DNA from: Pseudoxanthomonas sp. SL93 | GTDB taxonomy: Bacteria; Pseudomonadota; Gammaproteobacteria; Xanthomonadales; Xanthomonadaceae | DNA length: 64,000 nt | Direction of reading: 5' to 3' | Assembly: GCF_026625825.1 (NCBI RefSeq) | Contig: NZ_CP113065.1 | Span: forward strand, 3,162,001-3,226,000 | Part shown: one piece after another, positions 26,828-37,383 of the stretch | How positions within the stretch are numbered: position 1 is the stretch's first letter | Layout of the letters: each line of letters opens with the position of its first letter | Program-made: the position numbers and the translations under genes | The notes under the pieces: model-generated | The model's input: the letters and a program-made list of their open reading frames with translations, nothing else | Told to the model about the DNA's origin: nothing | Databases searched by the model: none

Positions 26828-28507
26828 ATGAAACAGGGGTGGTGGTCGCTACTGCTCGTGCTGGCCCTGCTGCCCACGGCCCATGCGCGCGAGGGGAACA
26901 TCGCGCGGATCGACCGTATCCAGTCCGTCGCACTGGAGCAGCAGGCTGGACAGCGCGCCGGACTGTTTTCCGAGCGCCGGTTCGATGCCGGTGGCGATGT
27001 CGCGCGCGTGATCGGCAACGGTGAGTGGCGGCTGCAGCCTTCCCCCGGCGTCGCCGAACCACTTCTGGTCATCCACCATCCCTACAGCGCGCGCGTGACC
27101 GTGCTGGACCGGCCCGGCGGCACGCCGCGCGTGCAGGACCTGTTCACCCGCGACCTCGACCCGCAGTACCTGCGACGCACGCTGGTCTTCCCGCTGATGG
27201 GCGACGGGCCGGTCTACGTGAAGGTGGAAGGCGCGCGCTACCCGCTGCACGTGTCGGTCGAACCGCGTGCGCGGCACATCGCCGACGACCTGGACCACCA
27301 GCGTCGCCTGCTGCCCGCACTGGGCGTGGTGCTGGGCGTGTCGCTGGCGGTGCTGCTGTTCTGGGCGATGCTGCGCGACCGCGTCTATCTGCTGTATGCG
27401 GCGACCATGCTGCTGCAGCTGCTCTTCATGCTGTGCTCGTACGGCGAGGCCTACACGCTGCCCTATCTGCGCGAGCTGGCACGCTTCGGCGCGCCGGGCA
27501 TCTGGGCCATCAACACGCTGGCCACCATCGCGCTGGTCTACCTGTGGCTGGATTACGCCGACCTGCGCCGGGTCACCCCCCGGCTGAGCCTGCTGCTGCG
27601 CGTGGTGGGCGTGTATGTCAGTGCCGTGATGCTGGTGTTGCTGCTGCTGCCATGGCCGGCGGACAAGGCGTGGTTTCCGGACATCGCCAATGGCGTGTTC
27701 CTGCTGACCAACCTCATCGCGATCATCACGCTGGCGCTGGCATGGACGCGCGGGCAGCGGCATGCCGGCTACGTGCTGATCGCGTGGGTGCCTCTGGTGG
27801 TCTTCACCCTGTGGCGCGCCCTCCGTTTCAGCGGCGGTGAGCAGGTGGACCCGTGGCTGGACTACGGCCTGCCGCTGGTGCAGGCCTTCAACGCAGTGGT
27901 GCTCGCGCTCGGCCTGGCCGACCGCATGCGCACCTTCCGGCGCGAGCGCGACAGCGCCAAGCAGCACGCGGAACGCGACGTGCTGACCGGCGTGCTGAAC
28001 CGCGGTGGCATCGAACACCGGCTGGACTGGGCCGTCATCGAGATGCAGCGCGAACACATCCCGGTCTCGCTGCTCTTCATCGATCTGGACCACTTCAAGA
28101 AGATCAACGACCGCCACGGCCACGCGCTGGGCGATGCCTGCCTGCGCGCTGTGACGCGCGTGGTCAGTGGCGAGTTCCAGTACGGCGACCAGCTGGGCCG
28201 GCTGGGCGGTGAGGAGTTCGTGCTGGTGCTCGCTGGTGCCGACCTCGTCACCGCCACCCACATCGCCGAACGCGTGCGCACACGCATCCAGCAGGGCTGC
28301 CGGGTGGTGGACGGCGTAACAGTGGAACTGACCGCCAGCATCGGCGTCGCGCCCGGCCTGCCGGGCGACACCGTCGCCGCGCTGATCGCGCGGGCCGACC
28401 AGGCCATGTACGCGGCCAAGCGCGCCGGCCGCAACCGGGTCATGGCGCATGGCGCGGCGCCGGTCGCGGAAACGAAAGAGGCGCCCGAAGGCGCCTCCGT
28501 CGACTGA
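26828..28507 (+). CDS. Membrane diguanylate cyclase with 7TMR-DISM sensor
   Basis: Makes cyclic di-GMP from two GTP in response to an envelope signal. The 559-aa product has a signal peptide (to about A-H-A-R, residue 21), a periplasmic 7TMR-DISM extracellular domain to about 160, seven membrane helices (about 165-370) and a C-terminal GGDEF domain. The active motif is G-G-E-E-F at 460-464, preceded by I-D-L-D-H-F-K-K-I-N-D. The inhibitory I-site is missing: Q-Y-G-D stands where R-x-x-D is expected, so product inhibition is not likely through that site. A Clp-type operator lies upstream. Confidence 0.9.
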   Translation: MKQGWWSLLLVLALLPTAHAREGNIARIDRIQSVALEQQAGQRAGLFSERRFDAGGDVARVIGNGEWRLQPSPGVAEPLLVIHHPYSARVTVLDRPGGTPRVQDLFTRDLDPQYLRRTLVFPLMGDGPVYVKVEGARYPLHVSVEPRARHIADDLDHQRRLLPALGVVLGVSLAVLLFWAMLRDRVYLLYAATMLLQLLFMLCSYGEAYTLPYLRELARFGAPGIWAINTLATIALVYLWLDYADLRRVTPRLSLLLRVVGVYVSAVMLVLLLLPWPADKAWFPDIANGVFLLTNLIAIITLALAWTRGQRHAGYVLIAWVPLVVFTLWRALRFSGGEQVDPWLDYGLPLVQAFNAVVLALGLADRMRTFRRERDSAKQHAERDVLTGVLNRGGIEHRLDWAVIEMQREHIPVSLLFIDLDHFKKINDRHGHALGDACLRAVTRVVSGEFQYGDQLGRLGGEEFVLVLAGADLVTATHIAERVRTRIQQGCRVVDGVTVELTASIGVAPGLPGDTVAALIARADQAMYAAKRAGRNRVMAHGAAPVAETKEAPEGASVD

Positions 28508-28523
28508 CCCGCGAATCGTCGCG

Positions 28524-29788
28524 TCAGCGGCTGTAGGCGCGCGGCAGTGGACCGGCCTGCTGCAGGTAGCGGTCGCGCAGTTCGGTCTGGCGCGAACGCA
28601 TCGGCATGGCGCGACCACCCAGCCATACCTGCTCGGCCGTGTTGGCGATGTCCAGCGGATCGCCGCTCCACAGCACCAGGTCGGCGACCTTGCCCGGCGC
28701 GATGCTGCCGACGCGGTCGGCCACGCCGAACGCTTCCGCCGGCACCCTCGTCAGCCCGGCCAGCCCGTCTTCCCACGGCAGGCCGTTGGCGACCGCATTG
28801 CCCGCCAGCTGGCGGATCTTGCGCGCATTGTGCGAGGCGTCGCCGGCCTGGCTGAAGCCGACGCTGACGCCGGCGGCTTCGAGGCGTGCGGCGTTTTCCA
28901 GCGTTGCGCCGATCTGGTCGAAGTCGGCCGGCAGGTCGGCCAGCGCATCGACGAAGACCGGCACCTTCGCCTGCGCTAGCTGCGGCGCCAGCTTCCACGC
29001 TTCCGCACCACCGGCGATGGCGATGCGCACGTTCTCGCGTTGCGCCCAGCGCAGCAGCTGGCGGATGTCCGCGGCGCGGTTCACCGCCACCACGATGCGA
29101 CCGTTGCCGGCCAGGTAGCGCGCCAGCGTCGCGCGGCCTGCCGGCGTGAGCAGGGCGTGCGGCGAATCCGCCGGCACCCGGCCACGTGCCTCGGCCACCA
29201 TCTGGTCCAGCAGCATCCATTGCGCCGCACGCGACTTGCCGCTCAGGTCCGACGCCGCACTGCCCAGTCGCACGAACAGCGCACGCGGACCGATCGGGTC
29301 CACGCTGCCGTCCAGCCGCACCACGCCGCCCTGGCCGGCGATGAAGGAGCCACCGGTGGTAGCGCCCAGCAGCGTGAAGCCCAGGCCTTCCACGCGCGCC
29401 ACCGGGATCAGCACCGAGGCCGGGTTGTACGCCAGCGTCACGTCGAACTCCGGGCGCATCGGCTGATTGGTCAGTGTCACGGCGGCGTCGTCGGTGGACG
29501 ATTCGCCCGAGACTTCCTCGATGCCGATCTCGGTGATGCCGCCGAACAATGCCGGCGTCAGCGCCTTGCCGCCGGCGTCCACCACGCCGGCGCCGGCCGG
29601 CGCGGCAAGGCCGCTGCCCACGGCCTGGATGACGCCGTTGCGCACCAGCACATCGGCGTTCTTCAGCGTGCCCTGCGCGCCCGCGGTGTGCACGGTGGCA
29701 TTGCGGATCAGCATGTCCTGCGCGAAGGCGGGGAGTGTGGCGGCGAACGCCAGCACCAGTGCGCCGCCGCAGATGAGGGAGCGACGGC

Positions 29789-29792
<4 letters not shown>
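28524..29792 (-). CDS. Amidohydrolase-like protein without the HxH metal motif
   Basis: Exported protein of 422 aa with a signal peptide ending near A-F-A (residue 24) and an amidohydrolase composite domain (D-V-L-V-R-N-G-V-I-Q-A-V-G ... V-D-A-G-G-K). Where the superfamily has P-G-L-I-D-x-H-x-H, this protein has T-P-A-L-F-G-G-I-T-E-I-G, so the first two metal ligands are gone. The C-terminal part (G-S-I-A-P-G-K-V-A-D-L-V-L-W) is normal. It overlaps the intact amidohydrolase gene upstream by four bases, suggesting a catalytic plus non-catalytic heteromer. The substrate is unknown; a dipeptidase or imidazolone-type role cannot be told apart. Confidence 0.82.
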
Positions 29793-31210
<1,418 letters not shown>

Positions 31211-31322
31211 CGTGTATCCCCTGAAAGAGACAGGAAACCTACCCGGCCACGCCGCGCCTGCCAAGTGCGGGCGTCGCAGTCGTGCAAGAATTGCCGCAAA
31301 CAACAAGAAAAAGAGGATCGCC

Positions 31323-32099
31323 ATGAAAGACAAGAACGAGATCGTCGACAACTGGCTGCCGCGCTACACCGGCGTGCCGCTGGACCAGTTCGGCGACCAC
31401 ATCCTGCTGACCAACTTCGGCGGCTACCTGCACGTGTTCTCGCAGCTGACCGGCGCGCCCGTCGTCGGCCTGGACCGTCCCATGGCCAGCGCCACCGCCG
31501 ACGGCATCACCATGATCAACTTCGGCATGGGCAGCCCCAACGCCGCGACGATGATGGACCTGCTGTCGGCCACCATGCCCAAGGCGGTGCTGTTCCTGGG
31601 CAAGTGCGGCGGCCTGAAGCGGAAGAACCAGCTGGGCGACCTGGTGCTGCCCATCGCCGCCATCCGTGGCGAGGGCACCAGCAACGACTACATGCTGCCG
31701 GAGGTACCGGCGTTGCCGGCGTTCGCGCTGCAGCGCGCGGTGTCCACGATGATCCGCGACCTGGGCCACGACTACTGGACCGGCACCGTCTACACCACCA
31801 ACCGCCGCGTCTGGGAACACGACGAGGCGTTCAAGGAATACCTGCGCAAGTTGCGCTGCATGGCCATCGACATGGAAACCGCCACCGTGTTCGCCGCCGG
31901 CTTCGCCAACCGCATTCCCTGCGGCGCGCTGCTGCTGGTCAGCGACCAGCCGATGATCCCGGAAGGCATCAAGACCGAAGCCTCCGACGCCAAGGTCAGC
32001 TCGTCGTTCGTCGAGAACCACATCACCATCGGCATCGAAGCGCTCAAGCTGATCCGCCGCAACGGGAAGTCGGTGCGGCATCTGCGGTTTGATGAGTAA
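31323..32099 (+). CDS. amn: AMP nucleosidase, short form
   Basis: Splits AMP into adenine and ribose 5-phosphate; belongs to the nucleoside phosphorylase fold. The product is 258 aa, about half of E. coli Amn (484 aa): it lacks the N-terminal regulatory domain and keeps the catalytic domain, with G-K-C-G-G-L, R-G-E-G-T-S-N-D-Y and the purine-site segment M-A-I-D-M-E-T-A-T-V, then V-S-D-Q-P-M. The start ATG 31323 follows an AAGAGG ribosome binding site. Divergent from the amidohydrolase genes. Confidence 0.9.
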   Translation: MKDKNEIVDNWLPRYTGVPLDQFGDHILLTNFGGYLHVFSQLTGAPVVGLDRPMASATADGITMINFGMGSPNAATMMDLLSATMPKAVLFLGKCGGLKRKNQLGDLVLPIAAIRGEGTSNDYMLPEVPALPAFALQRAVSTMIRDLGHDYWTGTVYTTNRRVWEHDEAFKEYLRKLRCMAIDMETATVFAAGFANRIPCGALLLVSDQPMIPEGIKTEASDAKVSSSFVENHITIGIEALKLIRRNGKSVRHLRFDE

Positions 32100-32102
32100 C
32101 AA

Positions 32103-32606
32103 ATGCGGAGGTCGATGCTTCCTGCTGCGATGATGGCAGCCGCACCAGTTACCGAACAGGGCCAGCGAATCTGGGCGACCGCGATCGCGAAGCACCAGAC
32201 GCTCGATCGCGCCATCGTTTATCGATACATCCAGGATTTCGAACCTGGCTTCGAAAGAAATGCGCTTCCACACCGCATCGATATTCTCTGGGAGTACGCT
32301 TCGTCATCGGGCATGCCCTCTGTCGAAGAGCGCCAGCGCATGGACGCCGCGGAGGATGCCATTGCACCAAGTGTCGGGCAGGATGGTGCAGCCGTTCTGG
32401 TGTATGTCGAGACCGGAGAAGGATTGCGACGATGGAGTTTTTATGTCCGTTCAGAAGGCGAGTTTATGCAACGGCTGAACGGTGCACTTAGCTTGGCCAG
32501 CCCACTACCCATCCAGCTTGAGGCATCGAGCGACCCCGATTGGTCGTTGCATGATCAATTCCTCAATGGGTTGGAAGCACCATTGCAAGAAGTGCCTTCC
32601 GAATGA
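32103..32606 (+). CDS. DUF695-like protein, lower GC
   Basis: Protein of up to 167 aa of unknown function. The core resembles DUF695: L-P-H-R-I-D-I-L-W-E-Y, G-M-P-S-V-E-E, V-L-V-Y-V-E-T-G-E-G-L-R-R-W-S-F-Y and D-P-D-W. No signal peptide or membrane helix. The start is uncertain: ATG at 32103, 32115 and 32130 are all in frame. It begins three bases after amn, yet its codon use (many A/T third bases) is clearly unlike amn, which suggests recent acquisition together with the next gene. Confidence 0.68.
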   Translation: MRRSMLPAAMMAAAPVTEQGQRIWATAIAKHQTLDRAIVYRYIQDFEPGFERNALPHRIDILWEYASSSGMPSVEERQRMDAAEDAIAPSVGQDGAAVLVYVETGEGLRRWSFYVRSEGEFMQRLNGALSLASPLPIQLEASSDPDWSLHDQFLNGLEAPLQEVPSE

Positions 32607-32654
32607 CCGAGCCCAGTGGCGTAACTATCGTTTGTGCTCGTTGGATTGCCCGTG

Positions 32655-33050
32655 ATGCGCGCTAGGCTGCTCAGCACCAACGGACCATACCTTGAGGCCA
32701 TCGTTTGCGTTGAAGGGCGTGAACTGTGTCTCATGGATGAATTCAGTGTTTCGGGTGCGACGGCTCCGGCCATTGGCGACGAGTTTGATCTTGAGCTGAT
32801 CAGCTTCCTGGACGACGACGAGACCTGGGAGGAGATGTTCTCCGGCAATCCTGATCGAAAGCTTGATCTTGAGTCTCTCGGTGGCTGGCGCTATCGCGCC
32901 TACGGTCAGGTCATCCAGATAGAGCCGGTGATCGTCGACTGTGGATTGACGCGCATTGAAGGCCCCGTCCAATCCAATGACGCCCGCTTGGTTGGGGAGT
33001 ATCTTGCCTTCTCAGTGGCGCGCCTGAGTGGGCGTGGATACATGGCCTGA
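32655..33050 (+). CDS. Hypothetical protein, lower GC
   Basis: Acidic cytoplasmic protein of 131 aa with no recognised domain. It begins M-R-A-R-L-L-S-T-N-G and has an acidic central run (F-L-D-D-D-E-T-W-E-E). ATG 32655 is taken as start; an in-frame GTG lies at 32634. It follows the DUF695-like gene by 48 bases and shares its lower GC and mixed codon use, so the two probably arrived as one small cassette. Small acidic partner proteins beside DUF695 genes might be immunity-like, but nothing in the sequence proves this. Confidence 0.6.
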   Translation: MRARLLSTNGPYLEAIVCVEGRELCLMDEFSVSGATAPAIGDEFDLELISFLDDDETWEEMFSGNPDRKLDLESLGGWRYRAYGQVIQIEPVIVDCGLTRIEGPVQSNDARLVGEYLAFSVARLSGRGYMA

Positions 33051-33108
33051 CAATTCATCCAGCCGGACCCTGTCACGGATCGAGGCGACTCAAGCCAGAG
33101 GCAATGCA

Positions 33109-33648
33109 ATGAACGAATCCAACAACGTCATTACCTTCTGGCGCAACGCCGGTTACGAGAAGTGGTTCGCCAGCGACGATGCGTTCGATGCCGAATTCGA
33201 CCAGCGGTTCCGCGGGCTGCACTTCCGTGCGGCGCGGCGGGAGCTGGAAGGGTGGATGGGCGATGCGGAAGGCGCGCTGGCGCTGGTGTTGTTGCTGGAC
33301 CAGTTCCCGCGCAACTGCTTCCGCGAGAGCGCCCATTCCTACGCCACCGACGGGCTGGCCCGCCATTATGCGGGCCGCGCCATCGAGGCCGGATTCGATA
33401 CGCAGGTGGATCCCGCGCTGAAGATCTTCTTCTACATGCCGTTCGAACATTCCGAATCGCTCGATGACCAGCAGCGTTCGCTGGATCTGTTCCGCGCCAC
33501 CGGCGACGAGAATTACGTGAAGTACGCGCAGCTGCACTACGACCTGATCGCCCGCTTCGGCCGCTTCCCGCACCGCAACGAGGCGATGGGCCGCACGTCC
33601 ACGCAGGAAGAGCGCGAGTACCTCGCCGACGGCGGTTTCAAGGGCTGA
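33109..33648 (+). CDS. DUF924 family protein
   Basis: Helical cytoplasmic protein of 179 aa of unknown biochemical function. It shows the family signature V-I-T-F-W ... L-L-D-Q-F-P-R-N-C-F-R-E-S-A and F-F-Y-M-P-F-E-H-S-E, with H-N-E-A-M-G-R near the end. Length is as usual for the family. The start at 33109 matches the conserved N-terminus. Codon use returns to the high-GC norm of the window. Confidence 0.87.
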   Translation: MNESNNVITFWRNAGYEKWFASDDAFDAEFDQRFRGLHFRAARRELEGWMGDAEGALALVLLLDQFPRNCFRESAHSYATDGLARHYAGRAIEAGFDTQVDPALKIFFYMPFEHSESLDDQQRSLDLFRATGDENYVKYAQLHYDLIARFGRFPHRNEAMGRTSTQEEREYLADGGFKG

Positions 33649-33864
33649 CCCTGCGGCAACGCCACGCGAACGTGGCGCGAGGCCGCGCAAGGACAGGGGT
33701 GCCCCGTGTCCGCTCGCCGCTCATGGCTGCGTTGCTATCGGCATGGAGCGTCGCCAGGCGCATCCATGACGACGCGATCGATGTGCTGCGCACGCGGCCA
33801 TGGAAGGATCGCACCCTCCAACACAGGTCCGAGCACGGGGGAAGGACAATGAGGTCCAACAGCA

Positions 33865-36800
33865 ATGGCCATCACAAGGATCCAGATCCATCCCGCCATC
33901 GGCATCGCGCGGCTCGGCAACAGTCCCACTGATTTCTTCATCGGTCCCGAGCGGCCCTGGGACCACCCGGATCCACCGGGCGGGTTCAAGGACGCGCAGT
34001 GCCGCGTCAAGCGCCAGGCGGCCCGCTTCCGCGTCTTCGCCTACCACGACGACGACACGGTGCAGGAGCTGACCGCCGCGGATGCGACGATCGCCTGGAC
34101 GGTGCATCTTGCCAACCGCAAGGCGATCACCCGCAACCCGGGGGGTACGGCGGCGGAAAAAACCATCGATCCAGGCCCGCGCAGCCTGGGCGGAACATCC
34201 CAGCAGGCGCTGTTCGACAACGGACAGATCACGTTGCCGGGCGCCTCCGCCGTGACCGTGCCCTTGGGGGAAATGCGTACCGACAACGACGGGCGCCTGC
34301 TGGTGCTCGGCGGGTTCGGCAAGTCCGCCTCGCCGCTGGGGCGGTCCATCGGTGGCCTGTACAGCGCGGACTGGTACGACGACATCGCCGACGGCCCGGT
34401 CAACGCCACGGTGACCGTCGGCGGCGACACGTTCGAGGCCGACGGCGCATGGGTGGTCGTCGGCCCGCCGAAGTTCGCACCGCACATCGACAATGTGGTG
34501 ACGATGCAGGACCGGCTGCTGGATCTGGCCGTCTCGCAGGGATGGATCGCTTCTCCGGCCACCACGCGCTACACCGAAGACGTCTACCCCATCCTGCAGC
34601 GTGCGATCGATTCGCAGTGGGTGCGCGAGGATGCCCAGTACCACCATGTCTGGACCCATCCGCTCTACGGTGCCGACGCCGTTTCGGACGGCATGCGCAC
34701 GGCGATCTTCAACCGCCTGAAGCCCACCGGCAACATGCCGGCCGTGGTCGGCCAGCTGACCGCCACCCAGCTGATGCACATGGCGCGCTGGCGCGACAAC
34801 GCCTTCGTGCGCGACTGGAGTGGCGTGCCGTCACCGGCGGCGGCCATCACGCCTCGCGGCCTGGACGTGGCCGCACTCGAGCACTGTGTCGGTGCCACGT
34901 TCGCGCCCGGCATCGAGGCCGGCGGCGGCAGTGGGCCGCAGCCCATCGTGGTGGCGGGCAACTTCGTGGGCGCCAGCGATCCGGGTCGCCTGGATCATGC
35001 CGCGCTGGTGCCCGGCGGCGTCACCGAATTCATGTCGTTGCCATGGCAATCCGATTTTTCGGCGTGCGGCGGCAGCTGGTGGCCGGTGCCACGACCGGGC
35101 ACGGTGCTGCCGCAGGACGGCGGCGGTTACCTGGCCTGGAACCGCGACGTCACCAGCGGCGCGGAGATGGTGGAGGAGTGGCATACGCTCGGCTTCGTGG
35201 TGAAGCAGGGTGACCAGCAGGTCGAAGTCGACCGCTGCGATGCCACCGCCATCAACCTGCTCACGCCACATGTGGAATTCCAGGACGTGCCGCAGGGTCC
35301 GGCGGGCATGTCACGCAAGCTCGCCATGCCGATCGTGTTCGAAGTGAAGTCCACCGGCGCCCCCGTCACGCTGGAAGTCGTGCCGGGCAGTGGCCCTACG
35401 CACGCCAGGCTGGTGCCGGACCCGTTCTCCAATCCGGTCACCGTGGGCCCGACCAGCGGCAATGCGATGGCGACCGCGCGCCTGTGGATCGTGTACGAGA
35501 CGGGTGCGGTCGGCGAAGCGGTGTCCGACCAGGTGACGGTGCGCCATGTCGCCAGCGGGCGCACCTGGACGGTCACGCTGGGCGCCACCACCGCCGCACG
35601 CCAGCGCGCGGCGGTGGCGCTGGCACTGGACCGTTCCGGCAGCATGTCGGGTGACCGCGGCGACGGACAGGCCAAGCATCTCGCGCTGCGCGAAGCGGCG
35701 AAGATCTTCGTCGACGTCATGGTCCAGGATGACGGCATCGGCCTGGTCCGCTATGACCACGACGCGCAGCCGGTGCAGGCGGTCACCGCGTTGGGTGCGG
35801 CAGGCGATCCCTACGACACGGCGCGCAACGATACGCGCAATCGCATCGACGGCCCCGACTTCGATCCGGCGGGCGCCACGTCGATCGGCGACGGTATCCA
35901 CGAAGCCCGGTTGTTGCTGGACGCCGCCGCGGGCTATGCCTTCAAGTCGCTGGTGGTGATGACGGACGGGGTGGAGAACAACCCCCGCTGGATCGGCGAC
36001 GCCGGCGCCGAGGTCGATGCGAGGACCTATGCCGTCGGCTTGGGTACGCCGCAGAACACCAGTGCCGCGGCGCTGCAGGCGCTGTCGGGCAACCACGGGG
36101 GCTACCTGCTGGTGACCGGCGCCATCGGCGCGCAGAACCAGTTCGTCCTGAAGAAGTATTTCCTGCAGATCCTGGCCGGCATCAGCAATGCCGAGGTGGT
36201 GCTGGATCCGGACGGCATGCTGGTGCCGGGGCGCGAGCAGGAGATCCCCTTCCAGCTGACCGAAGCGGACGCCGGGATCGATGTCATCCTGCTGACGCCG
36301 TATCCGCATTCGGTGGATTTCCGCGTGCGCACGCCGGATGGCGACATCATCGAGCCATGGATGAGCGGCCAGAGCCCGCACATCTCGTACCTCGCTTCGC
36401 AGGGCGTCGCGTACTACCGGCTGGTGCTGCCCATGGAGCTGCGTGCGATGCGACCCAACCAGGCCGGCACCTGGACGGCGCTGGTGAGCATCGGCAAACC
36501 CAGGACGCAAAGGCCCCGCGAGGGACAGGCGCCGGTGGAGGTGGCGCCGGTCGTACGCGCGAGCCGCATGGTGCTCCCCGAGGGCGCAAGCCGGGTGCCG
36601 TCGGAGGCGCCGGCGGAAGGCTTCGCCTGGGAACACGCCGCCGTCCTGGCGCACGACGCGCCGACCGCCGCGGCACGCGCGAGCGAAGGACGCAAGCGCA
36701 CGCTGCCCTACAGCCTGCTGGTGCACAGCTATTCCAACCTCTCGCTGCGCGCGCGCCTGCGGCAGGACGGTTACGAGCCGGGTGCGCGGGTGGAACTGTC

Positions 36801-37383
36801 GGCGCGCCTGACCGAGTCGGGCATGCCGTTGCGTCCGGGCGCGCAGGTATGGGCCGAAATCACCGGCCCGGATCACGCCTCGCGGATCGACCTGCACGAG
36901 CAGGAGGATGGCCGCTTCACCGCCGTCTTCGCCACGGATGCCGCCGGCACGTACGCCTGTCGCATCCGTGCCACGGGGCGGACGCGCGCCGGCTACGCTT
37001 TCCATCGTGAGCAGACCCAGACGGCCGTGGTCTGGCGCGGGGGTGACCACGATGCGCTTCCGCCCGGTGACGATGGCCTGACCGGCTGGCTTGAAGAACG
37101 CGACCGCCGGCTGTGCGAACTGTTGCGCTGCCTGGTCGCCGATGGCCAGGCCCTTTCGCCCGAGGCCGTGAAGCGGCTGGCGGCGGCGGGTATCGACGTG
37201 CAGGCGGCGCGCAAGTGCCTGGAGAAGTACTGCGCATCCACCCGCGAACAGGCGCCGCGCGACGACAGGCCAAGGCCGGCCAACCGCCGTGCGGCGACAT
37301 CGCCATTGCCACGCATCGCCGAGCCCGCGTCCCTGTCGTCTGCCAAGCGTGAAGGCGAGGGAGGTTGCGGCTGTGGAAGCTGA
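33865..37383 (+). CDS. LodA-like CTQ oxidase fused to a von Willebrand factor A domain
   Basis: Very large protein of 1172 aa with an unusual fusion. Residues 1-460 match the LodA/GoxA family of amino-acid oxidases that carry a self-made cysteine tryptophylquinone: I-H-P-A-I-G-I-A-R-L-G-N-S and F-I-G-P-E at the start, and L-P-W-Q-S-D-F-S-A-C-G-G-S-W-W-P later. Candidate cofactor residues are Cys401 and Trp439 (in M-V-E-E-W-H-T-L-G-F), by analogy. A beta-rich linker (465-580) precedes a VWA domain with an intact metal site, D589-R-S591-G-S593, and M-T-D-G-V. A second beta domain (about 880-1040) and a Cys-rich tail ending G-G-C-G-C-G-S follow. No signal peptide. LodA alone is about 700 aa. The LodB-like flavoprotein gene overlaps its end. 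Confidence 0.85.
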   Translation: MAITRIQIHPAIGIARLGNSPTDFFIGPERPWDHPDPPGGFKDAQCRVKRQAARFRVFAYHDDDTVQELTAADATIAWTVHLANRKAITRNPGGTAAEKTIDPGPRSLGGTSQQALFDNGQITLPGASAVTVPLGEMRTDNDGRLLVLGGFGKSASPLGRSIGGLYSADWYDDIADGPVNATVTVGGDTFEADGAWVVVGPPKFAPHIDNVVTMQDRLLDLAVSQGWIASPATTRYTEDVYPILQRAIDSQWVREDAQYHHVWTHPLYGADAVSDGMRTAIFNRLKPTGNMPAVVGQLTATQLMHMARWRDNAFVRDWSGVPSPAAAITPRGLDVAALEHCVGATFAPGIEAGGGSGPQPIVVAGNFVGASDPGRLDHAALVPGGVTEFMSLPWQSDFSACGGSWWPVPRPGTVLPQDGGGYLAWNRDVTSGAEMVEEWHTLGFVVKQGDQQVEVDRCDATAINLLTPHVEFQDVPQGPAGMSRKLAMPIVFEVKSTGAPVTLEVVPGSGPTHARLVPDPFSNPVTVGPTSGNAMATARLWIVYETGAVGEAVSDQVTVRHVASGRTWTVTLGATTAARQRAAVALALDRSGSMSGDRGDGQAKHLALREAAKIFVDVMVQDDGIGLVRYDHDAQPVQAVTALGAAGDPYDTARNDTRNRIDGPDFDPAGATSIGDGIHEARLLLDAAAGYAFKSLVVMTDGVENNPRWIGDAGAEVDARTYAVGLGTPQNTSAAALQALSGNHGGYLLVTGAIGAQNQFVLKKYFLQILAGISNAEVVLDPDGMLVPGREQEIPFQLTEADAGIDVILLTPYPHSVDFRVRTPDGDIIEPWMSGQSPHISYLASQGVAYYRLVLPMELRAMRPNQAGTWTALVSIGKPRTQRPREGQAPVEVAPVVRASRMVLPEGASRVPSEAPAEGFAWEHAAVLAHDAPTAAARASEGRKRTLPYSLLVHSYSNLSLRARLRQDGYEPGARVELSARLTESGMPLRPGAQVWAEITGPDHASRIDLHEQEDGRFTAVFATDAAGTYACRIRATGRTRAGYAFHREQTQTAVVWRGGDHDALPPGDDGLTGWLEERDRRLCELLRCLVADGQALSPEAVKRLAAAGIDVQAARKCLEKYCASTREQAPRDDRPRPANRRAATSPLPRIAEPASLSSAKREGEGGCGCGS

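Noticed and set aside
33649..33864. Possible small gene between the DUF924 and LodA-VWA genes
   Set aside because: Frames there are Arg/Ser-rich without codon bias or start signals; the gap more likely holds the promoter of the LodA-VWA operon.
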